From: Caballeronia sp. GAFFF1
GTDB taxonomy: Bacteria; Pseudomonadota; Gammaproteobacteria; Burkholderiales; Burkholderiaceae
Length of the DNA: 64,000 nt
NCBI RefSeq assembly: GCF_023630705.1
Contig: NZ_JALQEM010000025.1
Span: 124,001-188,000 of the forward strand
Direction of reading: 5' to 3'
The notes beneath the pieces were generated by a model. It saw nothing but the letters and a program-made list of their open reading frames with translations. It was not told the DNA's origin and searched no databases. Shown in pieces: positions 52,509 through 61,032 of the stretch. How positions within the stretch are numbered: the stretch's first letter is position 1; every line of letters starts with the position of its first letter. A program made the translations under genes and the position numbers.

Positions 52509-53270
52509 TCACACACCGAGCAGTTCGTGCAGCACCGGCATCTTCGCTTCGAGTTCCCCCGCGCCGAAATGCTCGACGATGTTCCCGTGTTCCATCACAT
52601 AGAAGCGGTCCGCGAGCGGTGCCGCGAACCGGAAGTTCTGCTCGACCATCACGACCGTGTAGCCGCGCGATTTCAGCATCAGGATCATGCGCGCGAGTGT
52701 CTGCACGATGACCGGCGCGAGGCCTTCGGAGATTTCATCGAGAAGCAGAAGGTTCGCGCCCGTGCGCAGGATTCGCGCGACGGCGAGCATCTGTTGTTCG
52801 CCGCCTGAAAGACGCGTGCCCTGACTCGCGCGCCGCTCGTTCAAGTTCGGGAACATGGAATACAGCTCGTCGAGCGACATGGCCTGTTTCGGATCGCCAA
52901 TGAGCGGCGGCAGAAGCAGATTCTCCTCGCACGACAAGCTCGAGAAAATGCCGCGCTCTTCCGGACAATAGCCGACCCCGTGATGCGCGATCTTGTGCGT
53001 GGGCAGCCCGATGGTCTCGCGTCCGCCCACGCGAATCGAGCCCGTGCGCCGCCCGGTGAGACCCATGATGGCGCGAAGCGTCGTCGTTCGTCCCGCGCCG
53101 TTGCGGCCGAGCAGCGTCACGACTTCGCCGCGATTCACCTTCAGGTCCACGCCATGCAGAATGTGCGATTCCCCGTACCACGCCTGCAAGCCTTCAATTT
53201 CGAGCGCGGGCGCATTCCCCGCCGCGCCGTTCGCCTCGCGCGAGCGGCGTTCTTCCGTGATCGTGCTCAT
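52509..53270 (-). CDS. livF: Liv system 2 ATP-binding protein LivF with Arg in Walker A
   Basis: A 253-aa ABC ATPase. The Walker A motif reads GRNGAGRTTTLRAIMG (about residues 45-60): the catalytic Lys is Arg, as the DNA confirms (codon CGA). Signature LSGGEQQMLAVARIL and H-loop VVMVEQNFRF are normal; the Walker B region reads LLLLDEISEGLAP, with Ile-Ser where Pro-Ser/Thr is usual. A longer frame is open upstream, but the ATG at 53270 overlaps the livG stop as ATGA. It pairs with the canonical LivG encoded just upstream. Confidence 0.93.
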   Translation of the reverse strand: MSTITEERRSREANGAAGNAPALEIEGLQAWYGESHILHGVDLKVNRGEVVTLLGRNGAGRTTTLRAIMGLTGRRTGSIRVGGRETIGLPTHKIAHHGVGYCPEERGIFSSLSCEENLLLPPLIGDPKQAMSLDELYSMFPNLNERRASQGTRLSGGEQQMLAVARILRTGANLLLLDEISEGLAPVIVQTLARMILMLKSRGYTVVMVEQNFRFAAPLADRFYVMEHGNIVEHFGAGELEAKMPVLHELLGV

Positions 53271-54046
53271 GCGTGCGCTCCGGTGAGCGCCGCGTCGGCG
53301 CTGCCCATGTAGGCTTCCATCACGAGCGGATTCTTCGATACTTCCGCGTAGCTGCCTTCCGCGAGCACTTCGCCGCGTTGAAGCACGGTAATGGTGTCGG
53401 AGATACCGGCAATCACGTTCATGTTGTGCTCGACCATGAGAATGGTACGTCCCGCCGATACCTTCTTGATGAGCGCGGTCACGCGATCCACGTCCTCGTG
53501 TCCCATGCCTTGCGTCGGTTCGTCGAGCAGCATGAGTTCGGGCTCCATCGAAAGCGTCGTGGCGATTTCGAGCGCGCGCTTGCGGCCGTACGAAAGCTCG
53601 ACGGTTTTCACATCCGCGAAATCGGTGAGGCCGACTTGCGTGAGCAGGTCCATCGCGCGATCGTTCAAGGCATCGAGCGAACGTTCGCTGCGCCAGAACT
53701 GAAACGACGTGCCGAGCTGCCGCTGCAAGCCGATACGCACGTTCTGCAGCACGGTCAGATGCGGAAAGACGGCGGAAATCTGAAACGAGCGGATGATGCC
53801 GCGCCGCGCGATATGCGCGGGGCGCTCGCGCGTGATGTCGGTGCCGTTGAAGACGATCTGGCCCGCAGTCGGTTCGAGAAATTTGGTGAGCAGATTGAAG
53901 CAAGTGGTCTTGCCCGCGCCGTTCGGTCCGATCAGCGCATGGATCGAACCGCGGCGCACGCGCAGGTTCACGTCATTCACGGCCGTGAAGCCTCTGAATT
54001 CTTTCGTGAGTCCTCGCGTTTCCAGAATGGTGTCGCCGAGAATCAT
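53267..54046 (-). CDS. livG: Liv system 2 ATP-binding protein LivG
   Basis: A 259-aa ABC ATPase with canonical Walker A GPNGAGKTTCFNLLTK, signature LSYGRKRALEIATTL, Walker B LMLLDEPTQGMGHED and H-loop MVEHNMNVI. The start at 54046 (MILGDTILET) has GGAAGGGGAC upstream; an ATG at 54058 is the alternative. First gene of Liv system 2. As its partner LivF lacks the Walker A Lys, LivG may supply most of the ATP turnover. Confidence 0.93.
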   Translation of the reverse strand: MILGDTILETRGLTKEFRGFTAVNDVNLRVRRGSIHALIGPNGAGKTTCFNLLTKFLEPTAGQIVFNGTDITRERPAHIARRGIIRSFQISAVFPHLTVLQNVRIGLQRQLGTSFQFWRSERSLDALNDRAMDLLTQVGLTDFADVKTVELSYGRKRALEIATTLSMEPELMLLDEPTQGMGHEDVDRVTALIKKVSAGRTILMVEHNMNVIAGISDTITVLQRGEVLAEGSYAEVSKNPLVMEAYMGSADAALTGAHA

Positions 54047-54357
54047 GTCCCCTTCCATGCGAAGTGAGGCGCTGAACGATGTGTTCGCCTGCGCTTTATT
54101 TTTCTGTCGCGCGCACCGGACGGTGTCTCCGTCACGATGCCGCTTCGCTTCTTACCGCTTCGTACGCCTCTTGCGTGCCGCACAAAAGCGTGCACGAGGT
54201 AAGCCGAGCATCACGTGATCCGGGGCCATTGTCGCGCCAATGATGCAGCGCAATCATTGGGATTTGCACTAAGGGATTAGCACTGACTCATGCAAGCCCC
54301 GAAGCGCCGTCCGCGCAGGCGTCGAAGGCATGACGCGTGCTGCGCGACGGCCCGCCG
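54047..54357. other. Intergenic region with an 8-8-8 inverted repeat, upstream of Liv system 2
   Basis: No gene in these 311 nt. CCAATGAT (54237-54244), an 8-nt spacer and ATCATTGG (54253-54260) form a perfect inverted repeat about 190 nt upstream of livG, a good candidate operator. The GMC oxidoreductase gene also ends here on the same strand, so read-through into livG is possible; no strong terminator is visible. Confidence 0.5.
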
Positions 54358-56034
54358 CTATGCGAGCGCCGCCGCGATGACTTCCTGCGACCGCACTGCG
54401 CGCCGGTCTTCGCGAATCATGTCGCTCGCGCGTTCGGCGATCATCAACGTCGGGGAGTTGGTGTTGCCCGAAGTGATGACCGGCATCACCGATGCATCCA
54501 CTACGCGCAAACCCTGCACGCCGAGCACGCGCAAGCGGCTGTCGACGACCGCGCCCGGATCGTTGTCGATGCCCATGCGGCAGGTGCCGACCGGATGGAA
54601 GATGGTCGTGCCGATATCGCCCGCCGCTTTTGCGAGTTCTTCTTCCGTTTGATACTGCACGCCCGGCAGAATCTCTTCCGGCGCATAGCGCGCCAATGCC
54701 GGCGCGCTCGCGATGCGCCGCGTAAGACGCAGCGAGTTCGCGGCCACTTCGCGGTCGCGGTCGGTCGAGAGATAGTTGGGCGCGATGAGCGGCGGAGTAT
54801 GTGTATCCGGCGACGTGATATGGATGCTTCCGCGGGATGTCGGCCGCAGATTGCACACCGACGCCGTAAAGGCATTGAACGCATGCAGCGGCTCGCCGAA
54901 GCGTTCGAGCGACAACGGCTGCACGTGATACTGCACATCAGGCCGCTTGATCGATGCATCGTCCGGATTCGACTTGGCGAACACGCCAAGCTGCGAAGGC
55001 GCCATCGACATGGGACCGCTGCGCATGAACGCGTACTGCATGCCGATCAGCAGTTTGCCCCACCAGCGCGCCGAAAGCGTGTTGAGCGTGCGCACGCCGT
55101 TGACCCTGTACGCCATGCGCAACTGCAAGTGGTCCTGCAGATTCTCGCCGACGCCGCGCAGATCGCGCACTACGTCGATGCCGAGCCGCTGCAAGCGCGC
55201 GCCATTGCCGATGCCCGAGAGCTCGAGTATCTGCGGCGAATTCACCGCGCCTGCGCTCAGCACCACTTCACGGCGCGCCTTCGCGATGTAGTCCACATCG
55301 CCGCCGCGATATTCCACGCCCACGCAACGCGTGCCTTCGAACACGAGCCGTTGCGTGTGCGCGCCGGTGATCGTCGTGAGATTCGGGCGCTTCATCGCTT
55401 CGCGCAGGAACGCCTTCGCCGCATTCCAGCGAATGCCGCCGCGCTGGTTGACATCGAAATAACCGACGCCTGTGTTGTCGCCGCGATTGAAGTCGTCTGT
55501 GGCGGGAATGCCGCTCTGCTGCGCGGCTTGCGCGAACGTCTCCAGGATCTTCCACTTGAGCCGCTGCTTCTCCACGCGCCATTCGCCGCCCGCGCCGTGC
55601 CATTGATTCGCCCCGCCGTGATGATCCTCGCTGCGCATGAAGACGGGCAGCACGGAGTCCCACGACCAGTTGGAATCGCCCGTGATGTGCGCCCACTCGT
55701 CGTAGTCTTCGCGCTGGCCGCGCATGTAGATCATGCCGTTGATCGACGAGCATCCACCGAGCACGCGCCCGCGTGGATACGACAGCGCCCGTCCGTTGAG
55801 GCCGGGTTCGGCTTGCGTCTTGTACAGCCAGTCCGTGCGCGGATTGCCGATGCAATACAGATAGCCCACCGGAATGTGGATCCAGTGGTAGTCGTCCTTG
55901 CCGCCCGCTTCGAGCAGCAGCACGGTAACGTCGGGGTCTTCCGTGAGGCGATTGGCAAGCACGCATCCGGCCGTGCCCGCGCCGACGATGATGTAGTCGA
56001 ATTCGCCTTCGAGCTTGCGGGCGTTCTGTTTCAT
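54358..56034 (-). CDS. GMC-family FAD-dependent oxidoreductase (choline/alcohol dehydrogenase type)
   Basis: The 558-aa flavoprotein begins with the FAD-binding fold FDYIIVGAGTAGCVLANRL and has GMC signature 1 (GRVLGGCSSINGMIYMRG) and signature 2 (GAVNSPQILELSGIG). The C-terminal active site shows HPVGTCRMG and TSGNTNSPTLMIAERASD, with the His/Asn pair expected for alcohol oxidation. It resembles BetA-like and long-chain alcohol dehydrogenases, but no choline genes adjoin it, so the substrate is open. It is divergent from a LysR gene that probably regulates it. Confidence 0.9.
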   Translation of the reverse strand: MKQNARKLEGEFDYIIVGAGTAGCVLANRLTEDPDVTVLLLEAGGKDDYHWIHIPVGYLYCIGNPRTDWLYKTQAEPGLNGRALSYPRGRVLGGCSSINGMIYMRGQREDYDEWAHITGDSNWSWDSVLPVFMRSEDHHGGANQWHGAGGEWRVEKQRLKWKILETFAQAAQQSGIPATDDFNRGDNTGVGYFDVNQRGGIRWNAAKAFLREAMKRPNLTTITGAHTQRLVFEGTRCVGVEYRGGDVDYIAKARREVVLSAGAVNSPQILELSGIGNGARLQRLGIDVVRDLRGVGENLQDHLQLRMAYRVNGVRTLNTLSARWWGKLLIGMQYAFMRSGPMSMAPSQLGVFAKSNPDDASIKRPDVQYHVQPLSLERFGEPLHAFNAFTASVCNLRPTSRGSIHITSPDTHTPPLIAPNYLSTDRDREVAANSLRLTRRIASAPALARYAPEEILPGVQYQTEEELAKAAGDIGTTIFHPVGTCRMGIDNDPGAVVDSRLRVLGVQGLRVVDASVMPVITSGNTNSPTLMIAERASDMIREDRRAVRSQEVIAAALA

Positions 56035-56150
56035 GACTTGTCTCCTGTTCGGCGTGGGCGTCTGTGTGTCCTTGTCTGCGCCCTTTCCGATGTGTCGGAC
56101 ACATCGGTGCCGTCAAGCGTACTGCGGTCGCCGTCCGCCGATCCAATGAG

Positions 56151-56169
56151 ATATGTTCAAGAGCGATAT
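56151..56169. promoter_or_regulatory. Candidate LysR-type operator (ATAT-N11-ATAT)
   Basis: ATAT (56151-56154), 11 nt, ATAT (56166-56169), fitting the T-N11-A rule. It lies 22 nt before the LysR start and between the two divergent genes. Further GATAT/AATATC elements nearby could be the second half-site set. Confidence 0.5.
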
Positions 56170-56190
56170 AAGACGCGCTAATATCAGCCG

Positions 56191-57093
56191 ATGGACTACA
56201 CCCTGCTCCGCGCGTTTCTGACCGTGGCGCGTGAAGGCAACCTCACGCGCGCCGCGGCGCAACTGCATCTGACGCAGCCGGCGGTGAGCCTGCAGATCAA
56301 GAACCTGCAGGAGACGCTGGGCGTAGTGCTGTTCGCGCGGACGTCGCATGGTCTTCTGCTGACGCGCGATGGCGAAGCCCTGCTGCCGCACGCCGAACGC
56401 GCGCTCGCGGCCGCCGCCGATGTGCAGCGCGCGGCCGCTGCGCTGCGGCATGACGTCAGCGGAACGCTGCGCATCGGGACTATTCTCGATCCCGAGTTCT
56501 TGCGGCTCGGCGGCTTCCTGCGGCAACTGGTCGAAGCGCATCCGCGCATTGAAACGGCGCTGCGTCACGGCATGTCGGGCTGGGTGCTGGAACGCGTACG
56601 CTCGCGCGAGCTGGACGTCGGCTACTACATCGGCGATCCCGCAAAAGACGGTTCGCGCGACGGCGAGCGTTTCCATGTCGTGCGATTGACGCCTTTCTCG
56701 TATCGCGTGCTCGCGCCGGCCGGCTGGCACAACCGCGTGAACAAGGGCAAGCGCGCGTGGGCGACGCTCGCCAAGCTGCCGTGGATCTGGACGCCGCCGG
56801 AATCCGCGCATAACCGGCTGCTGTCGCGCGTGTTCCGCGAGGCGGGCGCGACGCCGGTGATCGTCGCGGAAGTGGATCAGGAGCCGTCGATGCTCGATCT
56901 CGTGAAATCGGGCGTGGGATTGTCGCTCGCGCGAGACTCTATCGCGCTTGCGGAGGCGCACGCGCACGCGCTCACGATCGTCGAAGGCGTCACCGTGCCG
57001 ACGCAGCTTTCGTTCGTCGCGCTCGCCGAGCGTCGTGAGGAACCGGCCATCGCGGCGGCGCTGCGCCTGATCGATGCGCAGTGGTCCGTGTAA
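56191..57093 (+). CDS. LysR-family transcriptional regulator
   Basis: A 300-aa regulator. The N-terminal winged helix-turn-helix (residues 1-60, LLRAFLTVAREGNLTRAAAQLHLTQPAVSLQIKNLQ in part) is typical; the C-terminal periplasmic-binding-type effector domain begins near SGTLRIGTILDPEFL. It is divergently transcribed from the GMC oxidoreductase gene across 156 nt that contain an ATAT-N11-ATAT motif, the classical arrangement of a LysR regulator and its target. Confidence 0.93.
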   Translation: MDYTLLRAFLTVAREGNLTRAAAQLHLTQPAVSLQIKNLQETLGVVLFARTSHGLLLTRDGEALLPHAERALAAAADVQRAAAALRHDVSGTLRIGTILDPEFLRLGGFLRQLVEAHPRIETALRHGMSGWVLERVRSRELDVGYYIGDPAKDGSRDGERFHVVRLTPFSYRVLAPAGWHNRVNKGKRAWATLAKLPWIWTPPESAHNRLLSRVFREAGATPVIVAEVDQEPSMLDLVKSGVGLSLARDSIALAEAHAHALTIVEGVTVPTQLSFVALAERREEPAIAAALRLIDAQWSV

Positions 57094-57164
57094 CCCAGGC
57101 GTCACGGTTTCTTTGCTAGTCTCGCTGCTGCGCCCTCACTCAAGAACAACCGGAGACCTCGCTC

Positions 57165-57701
57165 ATGGCACGCAATATCGAAATCAAGGCACGCGCGCAT
57201 CAATTCGACGAACTGCGAGAACGCGCAGCCGCGCTCGCCACGGATGCGCCGCTCGTGTTCCGGCAACAGGACTTTTTCTACGACGTGCCGACCGGCCGCC
57301 TGAAGCTGCGCCAGTTCGACGACGGCACGCCGTCCGAACTGATCTTCTATCAGCGCGACGACCGCGACGGCCCGAAAGTCTCGTACTACTCGCGCAGCCC
57401 GGTGACGAACCCCGAAGCCATGCACGCGCTGCTCGCGCAGGCGCTCACCACGCGCGGCATCGTTTCGAAGGAGCGGCATGTGTTTCTGGTCGGGCGCACG
57501 CGCATTCATCTGGATCGTGTGGACGGTCTCGGCGATTTCATCGAACTGGAAGTGCTGCTCGGCCAGGAAGACGACGAAGCCGGCGGCGAAGCGGAAGCGC
57601 ACGCCATGTTCGAGCGCCTCGGCGTGGGCGCGGCGGATCTCGTGCCGGTCGCGTATGTGGATCTGCTGAACGCCGGTCAGGACGCGTCCGCCGCGAGGTG
57701 A
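57165..57701 (+). CDS. CYTH-domain protein, class IV adenylate-cyclase-like
   Basis: A 178-aa protein of the CYTH (CyaB/thiamine triphosphatase) tunnel fold. The N-terminal metal/phosphate motif reads NIEIKAR rather than the full ExExK, with the second Glu and the Lys kept. Later charged strands follow (GRLKLRQFDDG, IFYQRDD, ERHVFLVGRTRIHLDRVDGLGDFIELEV in part). Members cleave or cyclise triphosphate substrates; cAMP synthesis is possible but not shown. GGAGAC precedes the ATG. Its last 25 nt overlap the convergent Lrp gene. Confidence 0.82.
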   Translation: MARNIEIKARAHQFDELRERAAALATDAPLVFRQQDFFYDVPTGRLKLRQFDDGTPSELIFYQRDDRDGPKVSYYSRSPVTNPEAMHALLAQALTTRGIVSKERHVFLVGRTRIHLDRVDGLGDFIELEVLLGQEDDEAGGEAEAHAMFERLGVGAADLVPVAYVDLLNAGQDASAAR

Positions 57702-58162
57702 GCGAGCGGCAACGGGCCGTTGCGCTTGAACGTCGTGAGCACGATGTTCGAGCGCACGCTGTCGACGCCCGGCACGCGCATCAGCTTCTTCATGACGAAG
57801 CCGGAAAGCGCGTTCAGATCCGGCGCGACGATGCGCAACAGATAATCCGCATCGCCGACGGTCGCGTGGCATTCGAGCACTTCGGGCAGCGTGTCGATTT
57901 CCTGCTGAAACTGCTCGATCACCGAATCGCTGTGATGCTTCAGCTTCAGGCTGGTGAACGCGGTCACGCCGAGACCGAGCTTCTCGGGCCGTAACATCAC
58001 GCGGTAGCCTTCGATCACGCCGATGGCTTCGAGCCGCTGCAAGCGCCGTCCGATCTGCGACGGCGAGAGCGGCACCTGCTCGCCGAGCTGCTGATGCGTG
58101 GCGCGCCCGAAGCGTTGCAGGACATCCAGCAGGGCGAGGTCGAAGTGGTCCAGTTCCAGCAT
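57677..58162 (-). CDS. Lrp/AsnC-family transcriptional regulator
   Basis: A 161-aa regulator. The N-terminal helix-turn-helix (LDHFDLALLDVLQRFGRATHQQLGEQVPLSPSQIGRRLQRLE in part) and the C-terminal RAM ligand-binding domain (VLECHATVGDADYLLRIVAPD) are both complete. Members sense amino acids and control their uptake and catabolism, fitting the amino-acid genes around. Its 3' end overlaps the CYTH gene by 25 nt on the opposite strand. Confidence 0.93.
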   Translation of the reverse strand: MLELDHFDLALLDVLQRFGRATHQQLGEQVPLSPSQIGRRLQRLEAIGVIEGYRVMLRPEKLGLGVTAFTSLKLKHHSDSVIEQFQQEIDTLPEVLECHATVGDADYLLRIVAPDLNALSGFVMKKLMRVPGVDSVRSNIVLTTFKRNGPLPLAHLAADAS

Positions 58163-58775
58163 GGCGGGCGCGCGCGAAGACGGGGGAAGATGCGACTTTA
58201 GCGCATCGGCCGCGGAAAACCGCCATAACCACGCGGGAAGCGCGCCGTTCGCGCACGACCTGAATATCGGCTTACGGTAGCCAACAAGGTAACGTCCGTA
58301 TTACCAACCATGACATAGCCGAAAGGCGACCCACGCCGTCCGCGCCCGGCGTCACGCGCTGTGCAAGCCAAAAAAAGCAGAACCGTAAGCCGCTGCGGAG
58401 CCTATCTTTCATCCATGTAGGCGAATGTTCAAGTCGGCGTAAACTTGTTTAACTCCGCCGCCGACGGGCGTGCGGCCGTCGACGAGGCTCGCCAGATTGA
58501 AGCTGTACAATCAGCAGCGCACCACGGACAGCGCAGTGCCGCTGAGAGACGGCAAGCGGCCGCATCCACGAAGATTCGGCTCGACGGTGCGCCGAGTGGC
58601 AGACAGCCACGTCCAGGGACAGGCATTCGGTGTATAGCCGCTCGCGCGAACGAGGCGTCGGCGGCGCCGCATAAGAGGTAACGGTTTTGATCCGGCTCGA
58701 ACCTGCGCCGCCGCGTCGTCAATCACCGGCCTGGGCGCCCGGCTCGAGCGCAACCCAATTGTACTGAGCGACTTC
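58163..58775. other. 613-nt intergenic region between Lrp and response-regulator genes
   Basis: No convincing gene. Near the Lrp side an imperfect dyad GGTAA-N8-TTACC (58289-58305) could be its own operator. Further on is a TACAAT hexamer near 58505 that may be a -10 box with a poor -35. A 25-codon TTG-initiated frame with AGAGG upstream ends just before the response regulator; coding status is doubtful. The length suggests a long leader. Confidence 0.4.
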
Positions 58776-59462
58776 ATGCGAATCCTTCTGATTGAAGACG
58801 ACCGCCCTATTGCGCGCGGCATTCAAAGCAGCCTGGAGCAATCCGGCTTCACCGTCGACATGGTTCACGACGGCATCTTCGCCGAGCAGGCGCTCGCGCA
58901 AAACCGCCACGAGCTCGTCATTCTCGATCTGGGCCTGCCCGGCATCGACGGCATGACGCTGCTCTCGCGCTTTCGCCAGGGCAACCGGCACACGCCGGTT
59001 ATTATCCTCACCGCGCGCGACGAACTGCACGACCGCGTGCAGGGCCTGAACAGCGGCGCCGATGACTACATGCTCAAGCCCTTCGAGCCGCAGGAACTCG
59101 AAGCCCGCATTCGCGCCGTGATGCGCCGCAGCGGTCCGCACGGCGACGTGCCGCGCCCCGAAGTGACGCTCGGCGGCTTGCGGCTCTCGGGCGTGGATCG
59201 CCGCATCTTCAACGACGAGCGCCCGCTCGAACTCTCGCCGCGCGAATTCGCGGTGCTCGAAATGCTGCTGCTGCGTCATGGCCGCGTGGTCAGCAAGGCG
59301 CAGTTGCAGGATCACCTGACGCACTTCGGCGGCGATCTCGGCGACACGGCGATCGAAGTCTACGTGCATCGCGTGCGCAAGAAGCTGGAGAACACGCGCG
59401 TGGAAATCGTCACGGTGCGCGGTTTCGGTTATCTGCTTCAGGAGATCCGGCAGGCGGCGTGA
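58776..59462 (+). CDS. OmpR-family response regulator, TctD-like
   Basis: A 228-aa two-component regulator. Receiver: acidic pair Glu7-Asp8-Asp9 (IEDDR), phospho-acceptor Asp51 (LVILDLGLPG), Thr79 and Lys101 (DDYMLKPF). The C-terminal winged-helix DNA-binding domain starts near residue 125 (LELSPREFAVLEMLLLRHGRVVSK) and ends VRGFGYLL. The partner kinase gene begins 29 nt downstream. The pair resembles TctD-TctE, which governs tricarboxylate uptake in relatives; no tct genes are in view. Confidence 0.93.
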   Translation: MRILLIEDDRPIARGIQSSLEQSGFTVDMVHDGIFAEQALAQNRHELVILDLGLPGIDGMTLLSRFRQGNRHTPVIILTARDELHDRVQGLNSGADDYMLKPFEPQELEARIRAVMRRSGPHGDVPRPEVTLGGLRLSGVDRRIFNDERPLELSPREFAVLEMLLLRHGRVVSKAQLQDHLTHFGGDLGDTAIEVYVHRVRKKLENTRVEIVTVRGFGYLLQEIRQAA

Positions 59463-59491
59463 GGAACCGGCCGCTTCTGCCCTAGAACGCT

Positions 59492-61018
59492 TTGCGACTT
59501 CCCACCCGGCGCGCGGGCGATGAGCGCTTCGCCCGCGAAGACTGGCTCGATCTGGCGCGATCGAAGCCCGCTCACCCTGCCGTGCCTCCGAGCCTGCGGC
59601 GCACGCTGCTGCGCCGCCTCGCCGCGCCGCTGTCCCTGCTCGCGCTGATGAGCGGGCTCATGGCGTACTGGCTCGCCTGGCAGTACACGCAGCATGTGGT
59701 GGACCGCTCGCTCGCGGATCTTGCCACGGCTATCTCCAAGCAGATCCAGCTTGCCGGCGTCGATGCACCCGTCACCGTGCCGCCGCTCGCGCAGGCGATG
59801 TTCTCCGATCCCATCGAGCAGCTCGTCTATCGCATCAGCACGGGCGATGAGGAGATCGCCGGCGATTCCGACTTGCCGCTCACGGGCACATCCGTGCGGC
59901 GCATTCACTACGCCTACGTCTTCGAGACGCACTATCAGGGCACCAGCGTGCGCGCCGCGCAGGTTCGCGTGCCGCAGCCGCGCGGCAATCCGATCGTCGT
60001 CGAAGTGGCGCAGCGCGTGGGGTCGCGGTATCGCATCGCGGTGGAGTTTCTCGTCGCGATCATGATGCCGCTCTTGCTGTTGCTGCTCGCCGGCTGGGTG
60101 ATCGTCTGGCGCGTCGTGAACCAGCAGTTGAACCCGCTCACCGATCTGGCCGACGCGCTCAATCGCCAGACGCACATCTCACTTGAACCGGTCGACGAAT
60201 CGCACGTGCCGAGCGAAGTCCGCCCGCTCACGAGCGCGATGAACGCGCTGCTCGTGCGTCTGCAGGCGGCGCTGGATGCGCAGCGCAAGTTCATCGCGGA
60301 TGCCGCGCATCAGTTGCGCACGCCGCTGACCGCCGTGAAGCTGCACGCGGAGCAGGCGCTCAGTTCACGCGACCCCGCGAAGGCTCTCGAAGCGGTGAAG
60401 GAATTGCGCGCGTCGGCGGACCGTGCCGTGCGGCTGTCGAATCAGTTGTTGTCGCTGGCGCGCGCCGAACCGGGCGAGCAGGCGGCGCGCTTCGCGGATT
60501 TCGATCTCGCCGCGCTCGCGTTCGAAACCGGCGCCGAATGGGTGCCGCGGGCGCTTTCGGCCGGCGTCGATCTCGGCTTTCAACGCACGGACGATCCCGA
60601 GAACGAACATCCGATCGTCGTGCGCGGCAATGTCGTGCTGGCGCGGGAAGTGATCGCCAATTTGATCGACAACGCGCTCAAGTACGTGCCGCCTTCACGC
60701 TATGACGGCGCGCGCATCACGCTGACGGTCGGCGAATGGCGCGACGCAACGGGCGCGCGCTTCGGCGAAGTGGTGATCGAGGACAACGGTCCGGGCGTGC
60801 CGGGCGACCAGCAGCCGGATCTCTTCAAGCGATTCTTCCGTGGCGACGGACAAACCGTGGAAGGCGGCGCGGGCCTCGGGCTTGCCATCGTGCACGACAT
60901 CGTCGTGCTGCACGGCGGCAGCGTCCATTACGAGGATGCGCCGGAAGGCGGGGCCCGGTTCATCGTGCGTCTGCCGGTCAAAGCGCATGCTTCGGCGACC
61001 GATTCCGCGCGGCACTAG
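59492..61018 (+). CDS. TctE-like sensor histidine kinase
   Basis: About 508 aa from a TTG codon; the true start is uncertain, as no in-frame ATG lies near and a GTG about 30 codons later is possible. Two membrane helices (about residues 45-65 and 190-212) flank a periplasmic sensor region of about 120 residues. A HAMP-like segment, phospho-acceptor box DAAHQLRTPLTAVKLHAE, N box NLIDNALKYV, G1 VIEDNGPGVP, F box LFKRFF and G2 GGAGLGLAIVHDIV complete an active kinase. Co-transcribed with the response regulator. Confidence 0.93.
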   Translation: MRLPTRRAGDERFAREDWLDLARSKPAHPAVPPSLRRTLLRRLAAPLSLLALMSGLMAYWLAWQYTQHVVDRSLADLATAISKQIQLAGVDAPVTVPPLAQAMFSDPIEQLVYRISTGDEEIAGDSDLPLTGTSVRRIHYAYVFETHYQGTSVRAAQVRVPQPRGNPIVVEVAQRVGSRYRIAVEFLVAIMMPLLLLLLAGWVIVWRVVNQQLNPLTDLADALNRQTHISLEPVDESHVPSEVRPLTSAMNALLVRLQAALDAQRKFIADAAHQLRTPLTAVKLHAEQALSSRDPAKALEAVKELRASADRAVRLSNQLLSLARAEPGEQAARFADFDLAALAFETGAEWVPRALSAGVDLGFQRTDDPENEHPIVVRGNVVLAREVIANLIDNALKYVPPSRYDGARITLTVGEWRDATGARFGEVVIEDNGPGVPGDQQPDLFKRFFRGDGQTVEGGAGLGLAIVHDIVVLHGGSVHYEDAPEGGARFIVRLPVKAHASATDSARH

Positions 61019-61032
61019 GCGGCGCGGTCCGC

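Noticed and set aside
54337-56181. A 614-codon + strand frame opposite the GMC oxidoreductase
   Set aside because: Same GC-driven antisense effect. The minus strand carries FAD and GMC signatures; the + translation has none.
58429-58722. A 97-codon minus-strand frame upstream of the response regulator
   Set aside because: Cys/Arg/Ala-rich translation without pattern or good start; likely chance in a GC-rich leader.
58697-58774. A 25-codon TTG-started frame just before the response regulator
   Set aside because: AGAGG is well spaced, but the peptide is short with no recognisable features; kept only as a remark in the leader entry.
59492-59580. Treating the sensor kinase start as fixed
   Set aside because: The TTG at 59492 has no clear ribosome binding site, so the start is flagged as uncertain rather than asserted.
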